From: Liolophura sinensis
Lineage: Eukaryota; Mollusca; Polyplacophora; Chitonida; Chitonidae
Assembly: GCF_032854445.1 (NCBI RefSeq)
Contig: NC_088300.1
Location: 45,377,682 to 45,441,681, forward strand
Direction: 5' to 3'
Length of the DNA stretch: 64,000 nucleotides
The notes beneath the pieces are model-generated. The model was not told where the DNA came from and did no database searches. It saw nothing but the letters and a program-made list of their open reading frames with translations. Positions within the stretch are counted from its first letter, which is position 1. Each line of letters begins with the position of its first letter. A program made the position numbers and the translations under genes. Below are positions 24,462 through 37,300 of this stretch, piece after piece.

Positions 24462-24989
24462 CATGTCTGACATGCGTGGTGACTTCGGCATGACATTGCA
24501 CTGTTTTACTATTACAGCTCTATAACATGAAATGTCCAAGTCGAGGGTAAAACTCCCACGCAAACGAACATAATGTGCAGTAGTAATGAATGCCACATGC
24601 AGTTCAACGTAAAATTCTTGCCACAGTTCGCAACATATGCCTATAGGTTTAGACTGTACATTTAGATCACAACAGAGATTGTGTTATTGAGCAGACAAGG
24701 CAAGATAAAAACCAAATAATCGGTTTGTAAATGTGCTGTTTGAATTGTTTGTGTTACTGTATCTTTGAAACTCCAGTTCTAACGAAATGCCTGAGCCTTG
24801 CGGAATTTTTCGGGTATTCGATACTGCATAAATTTACATGGGACCTGGTCCAGTTGTTCAAAAGCGTAATTGGGCCCCTGGGTTCAGCCTAATGAATGAA
24901 TGGTTGTCGAGAAAGACATACTTACAAAGACTCCTACATTTAGGCCACAAAAGCTATACCTATAATTACATTTAGTGGACAACCTCATT

Positions 24990-25120
24990 GCCTAAGAATT
25001 GTTGAGCACGACGTTAAACCCCAAGCACTCACTCACTCGCTCATCGCATAAGCTTTTGAGCTGAATGCAAGCACTCACTCACTCACTCATCGCATAAGCT
25101 TTTGAGCTGAATGCGTAAAA
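24990..25120 (+). mobile_element. SINE-2 tail with local duplication
   Basis: The SINE-2 3' end 'gttgagcacgacgttaaacc' plus an ACTC run is followed by two copies of a roughly 50-bp unit (ACTC run plus 'catcgcataagcttttgagc'). Confidence 0.8.
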
Positions 25121-26224
25121 AGTAGCATAAGTGCCCAGGGTTTGTAGCGGAGATGGAAAGATGTATCTTTGCATCTTTTAAAGATGTAGGCCTCATACGG
25201 GTACATGACATGTAGGCCCTATGGCAAACGGTACCTGTTATGGATAGACGTCTCAGAAACCAAAATCTTGCGAGCTTTCATGTGATAGCTCGCGACTAAA
25301 TTATTCTGTCAAAATGCAAATTCCGTCACACAGTTGTCCCCCTTGAACTATGTCCGCAGATGATATATGTATGTGCTGAAAGCATTTCCAGTCTTCCTTT
25401 TCTTAGGCGTTAAGACGACAGGCATAGAATATGAGTTCTGCGACGTTGGGGCTAGGGGAGGATATGATACGGCTGCTATGAGAAACGGGCTGAGTGATAG
25501 ACGTCTAGACTCCATCATGCATCATACATATACACGGCGTGAAGTTTTCTAGACTCCTCGACACCGAGCAAAGCGTCTAAGGGTTGTCGGGATTATGCGC
25601 TGCATTCGTTATGATGGACTGGTCCGACTAATGACGCCAAACCTATTTAAGTTTGGCTGTTCTGACAGCCAGACTTCAGACAAATCCAACACACTTCTGG
25701 CCTCAGTTGTTCAAAACTGTTTTGTCTTAATACGCTTAAAAGATTTAACTTTTAGCAAAGTCTGCAATTTTGTACATATATAGCCCCAAAATAATTGTGC
25801 AACAGTATATTAAATATGAACTAAATCTGTTCAGTTATGCTTTTATTTTGGACAACGGCATTGGCTGCTGAGTTCGGCTAAACATTCAATATATAATATG
25901 GCTTAATACCACTTTCGAACAATCGGCCCCAGGTCTCTATAGGCCTATGGCTGCACGATAACGATTCCAGTCAGATTTGGCGTTAGTATCTCCTGTACAA
26001 ATGCTACGTTATTGTATACAGTCAGTCAGTTCACAATTTGAACTTCTTGAAACATATACTTAGCGTGAAGCGGCGCCGAACTCCCAGCTGAGCCGATCTT
26101 ACGTGTCGTCTACTCGAATCCGCCTTCCGCTGTTAAATACAGCTGCGGATTTCTTATGTATAGCTGGAAACCGTTAGCAAATAAAAAAAAATAAATATTA
26201 TCTCGTGTTATCTAAATGATCTGA

Positions 26225-26860
26225 GATACGTGCAGGTATATACACAACATCGTTGTTATCAGTTTTGATTGTGTTGATCAGAGATGTATAACGACCACAG
26301 CCGTATCATCAGTGTGAAGTGTGATTATCAGAGGTGTATAACCACGGCAGCTGTGTTATCAGTGCGAAGTGCGAATACCAGAGGTGTGTATACAACCATG
26401 CGCTGCATCCTTATTATCAATATTAATTGTGTTGATCAGAGGTATGTAACGACCGCAGCCGTATTATCAGTGTGAAGTGTGATTGTCAGAGGTGTATAAC
26501 CACGGCAGCTGTGTTATCAGTGCGAAGTGCGATTACCAGAGGTGTGTATATAACCATGCACCACAGCCGTATAATCAGTGTGAAGTACGATTATCAGAGG
26601 TGTGTGTACATAACGACCTCAGCCGTATTATCAGTGTGAAGTGCGATTATCAGAGGTGTGTGTACATAACGACCGCAGCCGTATTATCAGTGTGAAGTGC
26701 GATTATCATAGGCGTGTATATAACGCCGCAGCCGTTTTATCAGTGTGAAATCTGATTATGAGGGGTGTAAGTATAACCACTTTAGCTGTATTATCCGCGT
26801 GAAGTGTAATTATCAGAGGTGTTTATATAATCATGCACAACGTCCTTATTATCACTTTGA
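26225..26860. repeat. Minisatellite A, unit about 56-65 bp
   Basis: About ten copies of a unit containing 'attatcagtgtgaagtgcga' then 'ttatcagaggtgtgt' and 'acgaccgcagccgt'. Unit length varies because of short indels. The core resembles minisatellite B, with which it is contiguous. The open frames across it are a by-product of repetition. Confidence 0.9.
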
Positions 26861-29190
26861 AGAGAATTGTCTGCCCATCCAAGCCTATGGCTATCAGTAT
26901 GGAGTTCGATGATAAGGGATGCCTGCCCATCGCAGCCTATGATTATCAGTGTGGAGTGCGATGATCTGAACTGTTTACGCATTTTACAGCCTATGATTAT
27001 CAGTATGGAGTGCGATGATCAGAATTGTCTGCCCATCCCAGCATATGGCTATCAGTATGGAGTTCGATGATAAGGGATGCCTGCCCATCGCAGCCTATGA
27101 TTATCAGTGTGGAGTGCGATGACCTGAACTGTTTACGCATTTTACAGCCTATGATTATCAGTGTGGAGTGCAATGATCAGAATTGTCTGCCCATCCCAGC
27201 ATATGGCTATCAGTATGGAGATCGATGATAAGGGATGCCTGCCCATCGCACCCTATGATTATCAGTGTGGAGTGCGATGACATGAACTGTTTACGCATTT
27301 CACAGCCTATGATTATCAGTGTGGAGTGCGATGACATGAACTTTTTACGCATTTCACAGCCTATGATTATCAGTGTGGAGTGCGATGACCTGAACTGTTT
27401 ACGCATTTCACAGCCTATGATTATCAGTGTGGAGTGCGATGACCTGAACTGTTAACGCATTTTACAGCCTATGATTATCAGTATGGAGTGCGATGATCAG
27501 AATTGTCTGCCCATCCCAGCATATGGCTATCAGTATGGAGTGCGATGATAAGGGATGCCTGCCCATCGCAGCCTATGGTTATCTGTGTGGAGTGCGATGA
27601 CCTGAACTGTTTACGCATTTTACAGCCTATGATTATCAGTATGGAGTGCGATGACCTGAGTTGTCTGCCCATTCCAGCCTTTGATTGTCAGTGTGGAGTG
27701 CGAAGATGAGAGCTGTCTGCCCACCTCAGTCTATGATTATCAGTGTGGAGTGCGAAGATCAAGACTGTCTGCCCGTTCCAGGATATGATCATAAGTATCT
27801 GTCCATCCCAACCTATGATTATCAATATGGAGTGCGATGATCAGGGCTGTCTGCCCATCCTAGCATTTGATTATCAGTGTGGAGTGCGATGATCATGGCT
27901 GTCTGCCCATCCTAGCTTTTGATTATCAGTGTGGAGTGCGATGATCATGGCTGTCTGCCCATCCTAGCATTTGATTATCAGTGTGGAGTGCGATGATCAT
28001 GGCTGTCTGCCCATCCTAGCTTTTGATTATCAGTATAGAGTGCGATGACCAGGCTGTCTGTCTATTTCAGCCTATGATCATCAGTCTAGTGCAATGATCA
28101 TCATGGAATGCAAATGATAAGGGCTGCCTGCCCATCCCTGCCTATGATTCTCAGTATGGAGTGCAATGACCTGCGTTGTCTGCCCATCCTAGTCTATGAT
28201 TATCAGTGTGGAGTGCGAAGATCAGAACTCTCTACACAAAACAACCTTTGATTATCAGTGTGGAGTATGACGACCACAACTGTCTACACATTCCAGCCTA
28301 TGATTATCAGTACGGAGAGCGATGATCTGAGCTATCCTCCCATCTCAGACTGTGGTTATCAGTGTGGATTGCGATGACCACAACCCCCTACACATCCCAG
28401 CCTATGATTATCAGTGTGGAGTGCAAAGATCGGAACAGTCTACATACCCCAACCTATGATTATCAATATAGAGTGCGATGAACAGAACTGCCTGCCCATC
28501 CCGGTCTATGATCATCACTGTGCAGTGCGAAGACCAGAACTATCTGCCCACCCCAGACTATGATTATCAATATAGAGCGTGATGATCAGAGCTGTCTGCC
28601 CATCCGAGTCTATGATCATCAATGTGCAGTTCGATGAGCAGAACTGTGTGCCCATCCCAGTCTACGATCATGAATGGGGGATGGGATGATCAGGGCAATC
28701 TGCCCATCTCAACCTATGATCATCAGTGTGGAGTGCCATGATCAGGGCTGTGTGCCCATCTCAGCCTATGATCATCAGTGTGGAGTGCAATGATCAGGGC
28801 TATCCACCCATCTCAGTCTATGATTATCAGTGTGCAGTGCGATGACCAGGACTGTCTGCTCATCCTAGCATTTGATTCTCAGTGTGGAATGCGATGATCA
28901 AGGCTGTCTGCCCATCCTAGCCTTCGATTACCAGTGTGGGGTGCGATGATCAGGGCTGCCTGCCCATCTCAGCCTTTGATCATCAGTGTGGATGATCAGC
29001 GCTGTCCACCCATCTCAGCCTATGATCATCAGTGTGGAGTGCGATGATCAGGGCTGTCTGCTCATCCTAACATTTGATTATCAGTGTGGAGTGCGATGAT
29101 CAGGGCCGTCTGTCCACCTCAGCTAATGATTATCTGTGTGGGGTGCGATGATCAGGCCTGTCTGTCTATCTTAGCTTGTGATCAGTGTAG
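26861..29190. repeat. Minisatellite B, unit about 53 bp, with a 158-bp higher-order stretch
   Basis: About 43 copies of a unit 'tgattatcagtgtggagtgc' then 'gatgatcagggctgtctgcc' and 'catctcagccta'. Between about 26.87 and 27.70 kb three monomer subtypes (ending in variants of 'gtctgcccatccc', 'gcctgcccatcgc' and 'gtttacgcatttt') recur as a trimer of about 158 bp, locally interrupted by extra copies of one subtype. The distal part is more diverged and monomeric. The 53-bp period is not a multiple of three, arguing against coding. Confidence 0.95.
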
Positions 29191-32100
29191 GGGGCATGTG
29201 TGCAGGAATATGAGTGCAAGTATCGGAGATGCCAAGTTACCCCCAGACTTCGCATAAACGAAAGGTGACGGGTATTTTTTCTTCAAGGCTGACACTATGA
29301 AAGGTGTTGGCCTACTGTTGTTCCACCCTCCTGTACTGTAATGACACAGGAAGTCATTTTCAGAAGCTGACATGAGATGAATTTGGCGGAGTGTGCGGAC
29401 AGTATTCTCCATGTCGGTTTAAGTTTACGTCAACTACAACCACCCACAGTACAGCCTCAAGCTTCTTAGGTGTGCTGTTTGTTGTTCCATGCATCAGAGG
29501 GTCTGTGATCTGGAAAGGCCAAGGAGCAATTTAATTTGACATGTCGCTGTTCTCTCTCATATAAAAATAGCAATAATGCTGCAAGAGGAATAGATTTTTT
29601 TAATGTCAGTAATACTGAAAGTCGCCAATCCATTCTGAGGAAATAATACACTTCCTCAGTTTAATATCCACATCCACCGTGCTTCAGGGAATTCAGTGAA
29701 TTTTTTTACGTCGTCATAAAACATATGTCGAAGAAAACATATCTAGAGCGGGCTGTTATTTCATAGATGTGTGTTCCCAGGACGCTGCATAGACAGTGCG
29801 TTACTATTCTCAAAGGCCTTTCCTAAGCGTGTAACATTTCACGTTCTTTGTGTAAAAAATTTCAAAACCACCAAAGCCTTATAGAAGACACCGTTCTAAT
29901 GGTGTTATTTTTTTGATCCAAGCCGTTTGAAACTCCTGACTTTTTCTCAACTCTCGTTTCCAGTTTTATGCTAACGTTAGGTGACTTTCCGTTAAACTCG
30001 CAAATAACTCCTGGGCTCATATGTCATCCTGCTAGTTAAAAAAACCCCACATCTATACACTTTTTTAATCAGCGAAATGTGTATTTATTACTGCGACTCA
30101 GGCTAAATTATTAATCTGTATCTCTACGGACACCTGTGAACAGCCGGCATGATGAGGCTAGCTAAACTATGTTACCCTACACGCATCACGCGTTCACATA
30201 ATATGACTTATATGTGGTCGCTCCGACAAATGAGCTCTTAATAGTTATTATTAACATTTATCTCAAACCAAGGACAGGTGTAAAAGACATAGCTAACCGA
30301 CAGCAATCCATCACACAATATGGCGTGGTATATGCTCCATGGTCGTGCTATCTGTATATTTTCGAGATTCCTTTCCTGGAGCTGTCTTGATGGAAATTAG
30401 TGGTGGACAACGCTCACGTAGATGTGATCGTTAAAGATCACTTTCTTCCCATCAATATGCATGACATACACGCAGAACTTGCTCTGAGGGTGAAAAGCTA
30501 AGAGTCACATCTGGGAAAGTCGATTCGTCTGAGTTTGATTTATTTGATTGGTGTTTGTCACTGTGCTTTTTTTCACTCAGGTGGCGGTGTTCGGGGTTTA
30601 TGGGTAATGCACACAGCAAACTTTGCCAGTTTACCTGACAAAGCTCTAACTGATTTAAAAGCACAGAAGAAACAGCCAAAACCTGAATTCGACCAAGCAC
30701 CATATTGTTTAACTAAGGACCCCACAGTAGCAGCGGTGTGGACATTTAACCATTTTTCTGAGCCTGCGAGGCTCCATAAAACTCAAAGTAGTAAATTACA
30801 AGCATGGCCACCAAAACTACCGCCTCGCCATTTCAGCATTGGGCTGCTCATGAACTTACCTACAGAGTGTGACGTTGCCATACTGAATATAGTGAGTATT
30901 ACAACTGAATAAAATACTGAATAGCAACGATCAGGCCATGTGATCACGAAGCGATATTAGACTTAAATCAAAATTTTAACGATTAAATTTGGTATGCTCC
31001 TTTCCGTTATTTTAACTGAAATTTGTTTTAAAATAACTTACCAAGAATTGTCTTCATCAAGCCATATTTTGACTTTGTTACATCAGGAAAAAACAATTTG
31101 ATGAGTGGTGTGAGTTTTTGACAAGCCGGGACTACCTGAAGTTAATATCTGCTATATAAAGGGGTTGCATGACCTACTTTTGGCAGCCACATTGGAGTAC
31201 TACAGCTATAACAGCCTATGTTTACGGGATTCCAGTATGGCCAACTGGCTATTGTTCCGCCATGGTGAAGATGTCACGTGTGATGCCTCTATATGGAATA
31301 GCAGTAAGACATATATGTATATGTATAGCTTATTACTGAATAATATGGCTCCACCATATACCTAGCTGTAGGTTGTTTCTCTTCTCTTTACCTGCATGTG
31401 CTTGTTTTGATTTTTTCCTTGCATGCATTTCTCCGATTATCTCACCTGATCACTTTATTCATGTCTGACCTCTCAATAAGTGTGTGCATGTTATCAATAC
31501 ATATCACGCTGCATATGTTTCTCACACGTCTACATCTCTTACCTTTGCATATATAAGCTTGCGCATTCTCGTCATTGGCATATCACTGACGTGCTTAGTG
31601 TGTCGAAATATAGAATATCGATGAACATCTTCAATATTAAAAGGTACGAATTTTGTTATAAGCTGTTACGTCGTTTTTACTGCCCAGTGTCTGCTAGCGC
31701 AGAATTCTTTAGTTCAGTTTTTCGCCAAAGCGAATAAAAAGCGACTTCAGCCAGGATGAAGATCAGATTTCCTTGACGAGGCTGTAATGTATCTTGATGC
31801 TGGTGTCTTGGAGAAGAATGCATTAGATCGCAGCAGCTTGGACGTTAGATAATGGACATAAAGGTAGAAGGCCCGCTAAGGACACAGTGGGTGGGGGACA
31901 TGTGCTTCCATTGTGAGGCCGGGGCCGCATGTCAGGCAGGATGGATGCCATGCAGGGAATCTGTTCGTGCAATGATGTGGAAGACGCCGATAAGTGCATG
32001 ATATGGAACCAAGCAGAAAACCTTGATAATTAGGGTTAAGTGAATGCGCTGACTTGTAACATCCGCTTTTCTGTTTTATACCTGGCAAGACGCTTAATTA

Positions 32101-33365
32101 TTTTTATCTTTATTGGATCGAATTTTTGCATGTTTAAATGGCACAACTTTTAATTAAACACAGGAAAAAAAAAAGAAAGATTTTTTTGCATGTCGAACGT
32201 TTTGTTTTCCTCAGACTGAAATCAAAATTACTCTCTATTTTGGCATGTTTCGATTTGCAACTTCCTCCCTATTTTTTACCTCGTTGGCTTATCCGGTTGC
32301 ACTTGGCTTTTCGCTAATTGATTCACTCATTCGGAACATTTTGCCTCACAAAAACGCTAGACTTCCAGTAAAATTGATGACATACCTTTGAAAGTTGATA
32401 CACAACCAGGTCGTTATGAAACAATTGGAGTGTTCTACTAACAGCACGACGAACATCGGTAACATTAGTACCAATGTTTGATAACTCCGGTTCCTATTTG
32501 GCGCATAAATTTGGCTTGTCACATGCAATGCAGACCGCACGATATTCAGCAACAGATTCCTCTTCCTAACATCTAACAAAGAGATCATTAGCACAACTTA
32601 GTAGAGAACTAAATAACGTTCGTCACATCACAGTTCGCATATATAAGGAGTAGGAGGCAGAAGGTAAGGTTTGTTGATAATTTACACGATATATCTTAGA
32701 ATCAGTGGCATTGATACGGCCTTTTCCTTCATAGGTAAATTTTTACCTCTTGACTAGGCAGAATACATTGCATGGGCAGCCGAAATGTCCAAATGTGATC
32801 ATGTTTAATGAAAAGAGCAAGGAACTGACCACCTCTAATCTCTCTACAGAGTAAGATGCTTACGGTGTTAAAAACAAGTGTTAGTCCGAGATCAGATTTA
32901 TATGCATGCTTAAGGAAACAAGAATGTCCCGCGTATAACTGTTGTTACAAGCCTCAGTAAATGAGGAACTTTTCCAACTGTAACGCATAGGCAGTCAGCT
33001 CAAGCTCTTCGGTATATTGGTGGAGGGCGAGAGATCACCAAAGAAGGTCAAGTACGACCATCTGAAATATGTATGAGCTCGCGGTCTACCGATTATTGCC
33101 ACCAAAACCCAACGTACAGGCAGATGGATATCTCGAAGATTAAAGAACTGTTAAGGACATTGCTAATCAAAAGAAGCCAAAGTGTAAGGATGCAATTTTC
33201 TAACTTTAATCATGGTCATAAAATGATATGCTTAGAAGAATAAGGCGCGAACCAGTGATGATTTTCATTCTTAATTTGAAGTCGTAATTTTTGATTAGAT
33301 CACTCTGAACGCTGTTTGAAAATAACACCCAAATAACATACCGTCACTATTTCAACCTCTATACC
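29191..33365. other. Intergenic, no gene seen
   Basis: Single-copy-looking AT-rich sequence. The open frames here (for instance 30535-30912 and 31165-31365) start at TTG rather than ATG and show no known domain. A short trace of SINE-1 tail ('tttatttgattggtgttt') lies at about 30538-30556. Confidence 0.5.
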
Positions 33366-33372
33366 ACTGCCA

Positions 33373-33590
33373 TTAAGTTGGTTAGGGCGCAAGCCCAGTG
33401 TAATGATTCAGGAGCCTCTAACCAATGCGGTCGCTGTGAGTTCAAGTCCAGCTCATGCTGGTTTCCCCTCTGGCCGTACGTGGGAAGAATTGCCGTGGGT
33501 TTTCTCCCACCATAATTCTGGCCGCCGTCGTATAAGTGAAATATTCTTGAATATGGCGTAAAACACCAATCAAATAAATAAATAAATATT
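33373..33590 (+). mobile_element. SINE-1 copy with tRNA-derived part and 7-bp target-site duplication
   Basis: It begins inside the tRNA head ('ttaagttggttagggcgc'), carries box-B-like 'gtgagttcaagtccagc', and ends at the AAATAAATAAATAAAT tail. ACTGCCA flanks it on both sides (33366-33372 and 33591-33597). Confidence 0.9.
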
Positions 33591-33640
33591 ACTGCCACTA
33601 TTACTACTACATTACCATAAGGCGGTTTTACTACTCTATT

Positions 33641-33821
33641 TTCCTCTCCGGCCGAAAGTGAGAAGGTCTTTCAGCAACCTGCGGATGGTCGTGGGTTTCC
33701 TCAGGGCTCTGTCCAGTTTCCTCCCACCGTAATGCCGGCCGCCGTGGTATAAGGGAAATATTCTCGAGTACGGCGTAAAGCACCAACCAGATAAATAAAT
33801 TCAAATAAATAAATAAATAAA
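33641..33821 (+). mobile_element. SINE-1 copy
   Basis: 5'-truncated copy from 'cctctccggccgaaagtgag' through 'cgagtacggcgtaaagcacc' to a long AAAT-repeat tail. Confidence 0.9.
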
Positions 33822-33828
33822 TACCACT

Positions 33829-33866
33829 TTATTTTATTTATTTGATTGGTGTTTTACGCCTTACTA
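33829..33866 (-). mobile_element. SINE-1 tail fragment
   Basis: Only the inverted 3' end 'tttatttgattggtgtttta' plus 'cgccttact' remains; it runs straight into a TAC-rich tract. Confidence 0.75.
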
Positions 33867-34060
33867 CTACTATAACAACTACCATACTGTTACTTTTACT
33901 GATGGTAATATTACTACCACAGCTACTACTACTGCTATTGTAACTGTTACTACAGCTTTTAAGAATCAATACTACTACTAAGATTATTACACTACAACTG
34001 CTACTATAAATGAAGTACATGCACTAGTGGAAGTAACAGAACTTACTGATAGTGGCACTA
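33860..34060. repeat. Degenerate (TAC)n / (CTA)n tract
   Basis: Interrupted trinucleotide runs of TAC/CTA over about 200 bp, probably grown from the 'ttactactacta' end of the SINE fragment. Confidence 0.8.
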
Positions 34061-34799
34061 GTAGCAATAATGGAAAATTGTGGAAAATATGATCATGTAA
34101 TGTATTGACTCACCCATTGTATACTACACATGTGTACCTAATTTACAATTTGTGTAGCTCTTCATGAACGTTGACGTAATATTTGTTTTAGTTCAAGAAT
34201 TTCAATGATGTTCACTTAGGCTGTGTTGAGTATATCTAGGTAATATGATTTTCCTGTGACATCCACACATATAAGTCTAAATTTAAATTTTTCCTGGTTT
34301 AAGTGCCTTCTTTTCTATCTCTATCTTTATCTGCATGAAGGGAGGATTTTGTCGGCACATCCGCATCGTGATTAAACCCCGCCTGAAGCCCGCTCAAGCT
34401 GGCAGAAGATAGTAACAGAAAGTGAACTACGTGCTAGGCTGTAAGCGGCTGACTAAGCTAATACTCCGCCAACGCTGCACTCCGTAATTAAAGCTGACAC
34501 GCCACCCGCGCCCCAGAGGCCTGTGGATTTCTGCCCTTTCGGATCAGAACTGTGCATTAGGAAATGGAGAGTGATGGAAATTCAAATGTGACATCGGTGA
34601 TCACGCATTTCATTCCGGCATCTATTTATTGGTACACGTAAATAAGCAGTTATAACTGTCTGCTTGCTTCTGTGTTCGATATGACTTCGTGCTGCAGCGG
34701 GAAACGCGATGACAGGATTCCAGGAATGGAACTATGCAAGGGAATCAGCGAAACATCAAAGCCATTTTGAGATATAACTGCGATATATGTACATGTGAA
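34061..34799. other. Intergenic, no gene seen
   Basis: No repeat or coding signal recognised. Confidence 0.45.
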
Positions 34800-35420
34800 G
34801 AACGTCTACAAGAATGAAGAAAACGTTCCCGGGAATGAAGAAAACGTTCCTGGGGAAGAAAACGCGCTCATGGAATGACTAAGGAACCCTCTGGAATCCA
34901 GCCAACATCCACTGCTGCGGAGCAAGCATCCAATGTAATAAAGCAAACACCCACTGCAATGTAATAAACGCCCACTGCAATGGGCCAATCATCCTCTGGA
35001 ATGGCGTAAGCGGGCACTGAGAAGAAGAAAAGGTACACGAAAATGGAGCAAACATTCTCTGGAAAGAAGGAAAGATACATCACAAATGGAGCAAAGTTTG
35101 ACTGGAAAGAAAGAAACGCACACAAGGATGGTGCAAACATCAGCTGAAATGAAGGAAAGGTACACAAGGAAGGTGCAAATATTAGGTGGAATAAAGGAAA
35201 GGTATAAGAGAACAGTGCAAACATCCACTAGAAATAAGGAAACTGTACACTAGAATTGCGCGAACAATCACCTGGGATGAACAAAACGTGCATGAGAATA
35301 GCATAAGCAATCAGTTGGGATGAGAATGGTGCGAACAACCAGTTGGATTGATGGAAACGTCCAAGTGAATGAAGGCAGTGTCTAATTGAAATTAACATAC
35401 ATTCTCAGGAATGGAGCACA
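34800..35420. repeat. Degenerate tandem repeat of about 42 bp
   Basis: Purine-rich units with 'gaaggaaaggtacacaagga' and 'ggtgcaaacatccact' recur at 41-43 bp steps (GCAAA at 35048, 35091, 35132, 35175, 35217). The period is close to 14 codons, which explains the Phe-rich minus-strand open frames; these look non-genic. Confidence 0.8.
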
Positions 35421-36920
35421 AGTCCACAGCAATGAAGGAAAACTTCGACGAGGCTGTAGAAAAAATCTACAAGAATCAATGAAAAGTCAACTGAAATCAT
35501 AAAGATTGAGAGAAAATCATTCAAAATTGGGAGGATCTCTGAGAATAATGAATGTAAAAGATGAGAAATAGTTGAGAACTTGGATAATAGAAATGAAAAA
35601 AAAAAATTTATTTCCAACTTTCTTATGTTTCTTGGTTTTAAATTCGTACAATAATCACGTCCATTAACATATATACGTATACATTTTTACCAATATGCGT
35701 TGATGCATTGGATTCAATAAAACTTTAAACAGCAAGGGTATATCAACTTTTACTTCATCATACTTTGAATTTTTTGCATCCGCAGAGCTTGTTTTAATGA
35801 TTTTTAATGTTTTTAATGTTATATCGTAATTGTTGACCATACCTTTACTTGTGGCCATACGTGTTTGCGCTGTTTATTAACCCGAAGTGCATCAGTGGTG
35901 CATGCGCCCTAAACAGAATAACCTGGTAAGTCGGCTAAATAAAAACCCTCCCCTATAAAATCATGACTCCTGTCACGTGATCACAAGCCAGAGTGAGGCC
36001 GAGGCCGGAAAACACAGCCATTGAGTTGCTATGACATTTCATTTCCTTTTCTCGCCACGGGAATTTGCTTTATTTAGTTTTGACGCTCCAAATGTAATGA
36101 GTTGTAGTGGTGGTATTAAAGGAGGAGGGAAAAAAAAAACAGATTGCCGATGAAAAACGCGTATGTTGCAAGGTCATATATGGTTCAGACTAGTACTGGG
36201 ATGCTTCTCGTGTATATTTATTATGGGTAAGGCCGATGAATCATTAATGCCTTCATTTGGCTTGTCATAACCGGGCGCATTCCCAAAGGATTTCTCTACA
36301 GCCTATGATCTATTCTTAACCCAACATAACAGCAATACAGAGCTGTCACAGACTGATTGATGGATGGGAGCTTCAGCAGGAGCCTGTGCAGTCTGGACGT
36401 TCGTGTAAGCCGCCAGGGCAGTCACACTAGCTCGGTCCAGTACACCTGGCGTCACCTCTGACACGCGCTGATGACTTGCTCAACCTCGTAATGTCAACAC
36501 CTGACTACTCGTTTTGACTAAGCTAACACCTGACTAAGCTGGTTTGTCCTTGAAATAAAGGATTGTTGTGACCCGCTGACTCGGTCGTCTAAAGCGTCGG
36601 TCTTGCAGTAGAAGACAGACTCGTTGACCTCTGAGGTCGCTTATTGGAATCCCATTCGCGAAGCGCAATGGTTAACAACCATAAAACTCACGAAAATTTA
36701 TACTTGAAACGGCAAGGCCCGATGCCATTTGTTTGAGTGTTTTTTTTTAAAGACGGTAGGTATCAGTTCATACGTATCTGTGTCTCATTTTAGCATAACG
36801 CTCCTAGACGGTCACATCTTTTCATAAGATGATGATTTTTCTTAAAGAGCAAAATAGCATGCCAATTTTGTGAACAATTTACGCTGATGAAGAGAGGTGC
36901 AATTTTTGCTCGAGTGTAAT
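35421..36920. other. Intergenic, no gene seen
   Basis: AT-rich sequence with no conserved frame. A weak tRNA-like segment (36578-36660) might be an old SINE head. Confidence 0.45.
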
Positions 36921-36929
36921 TTGTCATCG

Positions 36930-37300
36930 CTTTTACCCGTCTGTCTGCCTGGTCCTCAACTTGTCTGTCTGCCTGTATGTCTCATCATCTACCTCCCTGT
37001 CTCCCTAATCATCTGATCATCCAGCTGTCTGTCTGCCTGGTCGTCTGCTTATCCAGCTGTCTGTCTGCCTGGTCGTCTGCTTATCCAGCTGTCTGTCTGT
37101 TTGTCTGGTCGTCTGCTTATCCAGCTGTCTCTCTGCCTGGTCGTCTGCTTATCCAGCTGTCTCTCTGCCTGGTCGTCTGCTTATCCAGCTATCTGTCTGC
37201 CTGGTCGTCTGCTTATCCAGCTGTCTGTCTGCTTGTGCGTCATATCATCCATCAGACTGTCTGCCTGAGTGTCTGATCATCCTCCTCTTTGTCTGTCTGG
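36930..37300. repeat. Pyrimidine-rich tandem repeat, 32-bp unit
   Basis: About seven copies of a unit 'ccagctgtctgtctgcctgg' plus 'tcgtctgcttat', flanked by irregular CTGTCTGC runs. Confidence 0.9.

Larger units (their letters stand above)
23601..26220. other. Intergenic, no gene seen
   Basis: Apart from the short repeat at 23.8 kb and the SINE pieces listed separately, no splice-bounded open frame or conserved motif was recognised. Confidence 0.5.

Noticed and set aside
26225..29190. CRISPR-like array
   Set aside because: The whole unit repeats, including the would-be spacers; this is a eukaryotic minisatellite.
30535..30912. 125-codon plus-strand frame
   Set aside because: Starts at TTG, overlaps a SINE tail trace at its 5' end, and shows no known domain or splice context.
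34868..35228. 118-codon Phe/Ser-rich minus-strand frame
   Set aside because: Explained by a degenerate 42-bp tandem repeat whose period is a multiple of three.
36977..37276. 99-codon Ser/Leu/Val-rich frame
   Set aside because: Lies wholly within the 32-bp CTGTCTGC array.
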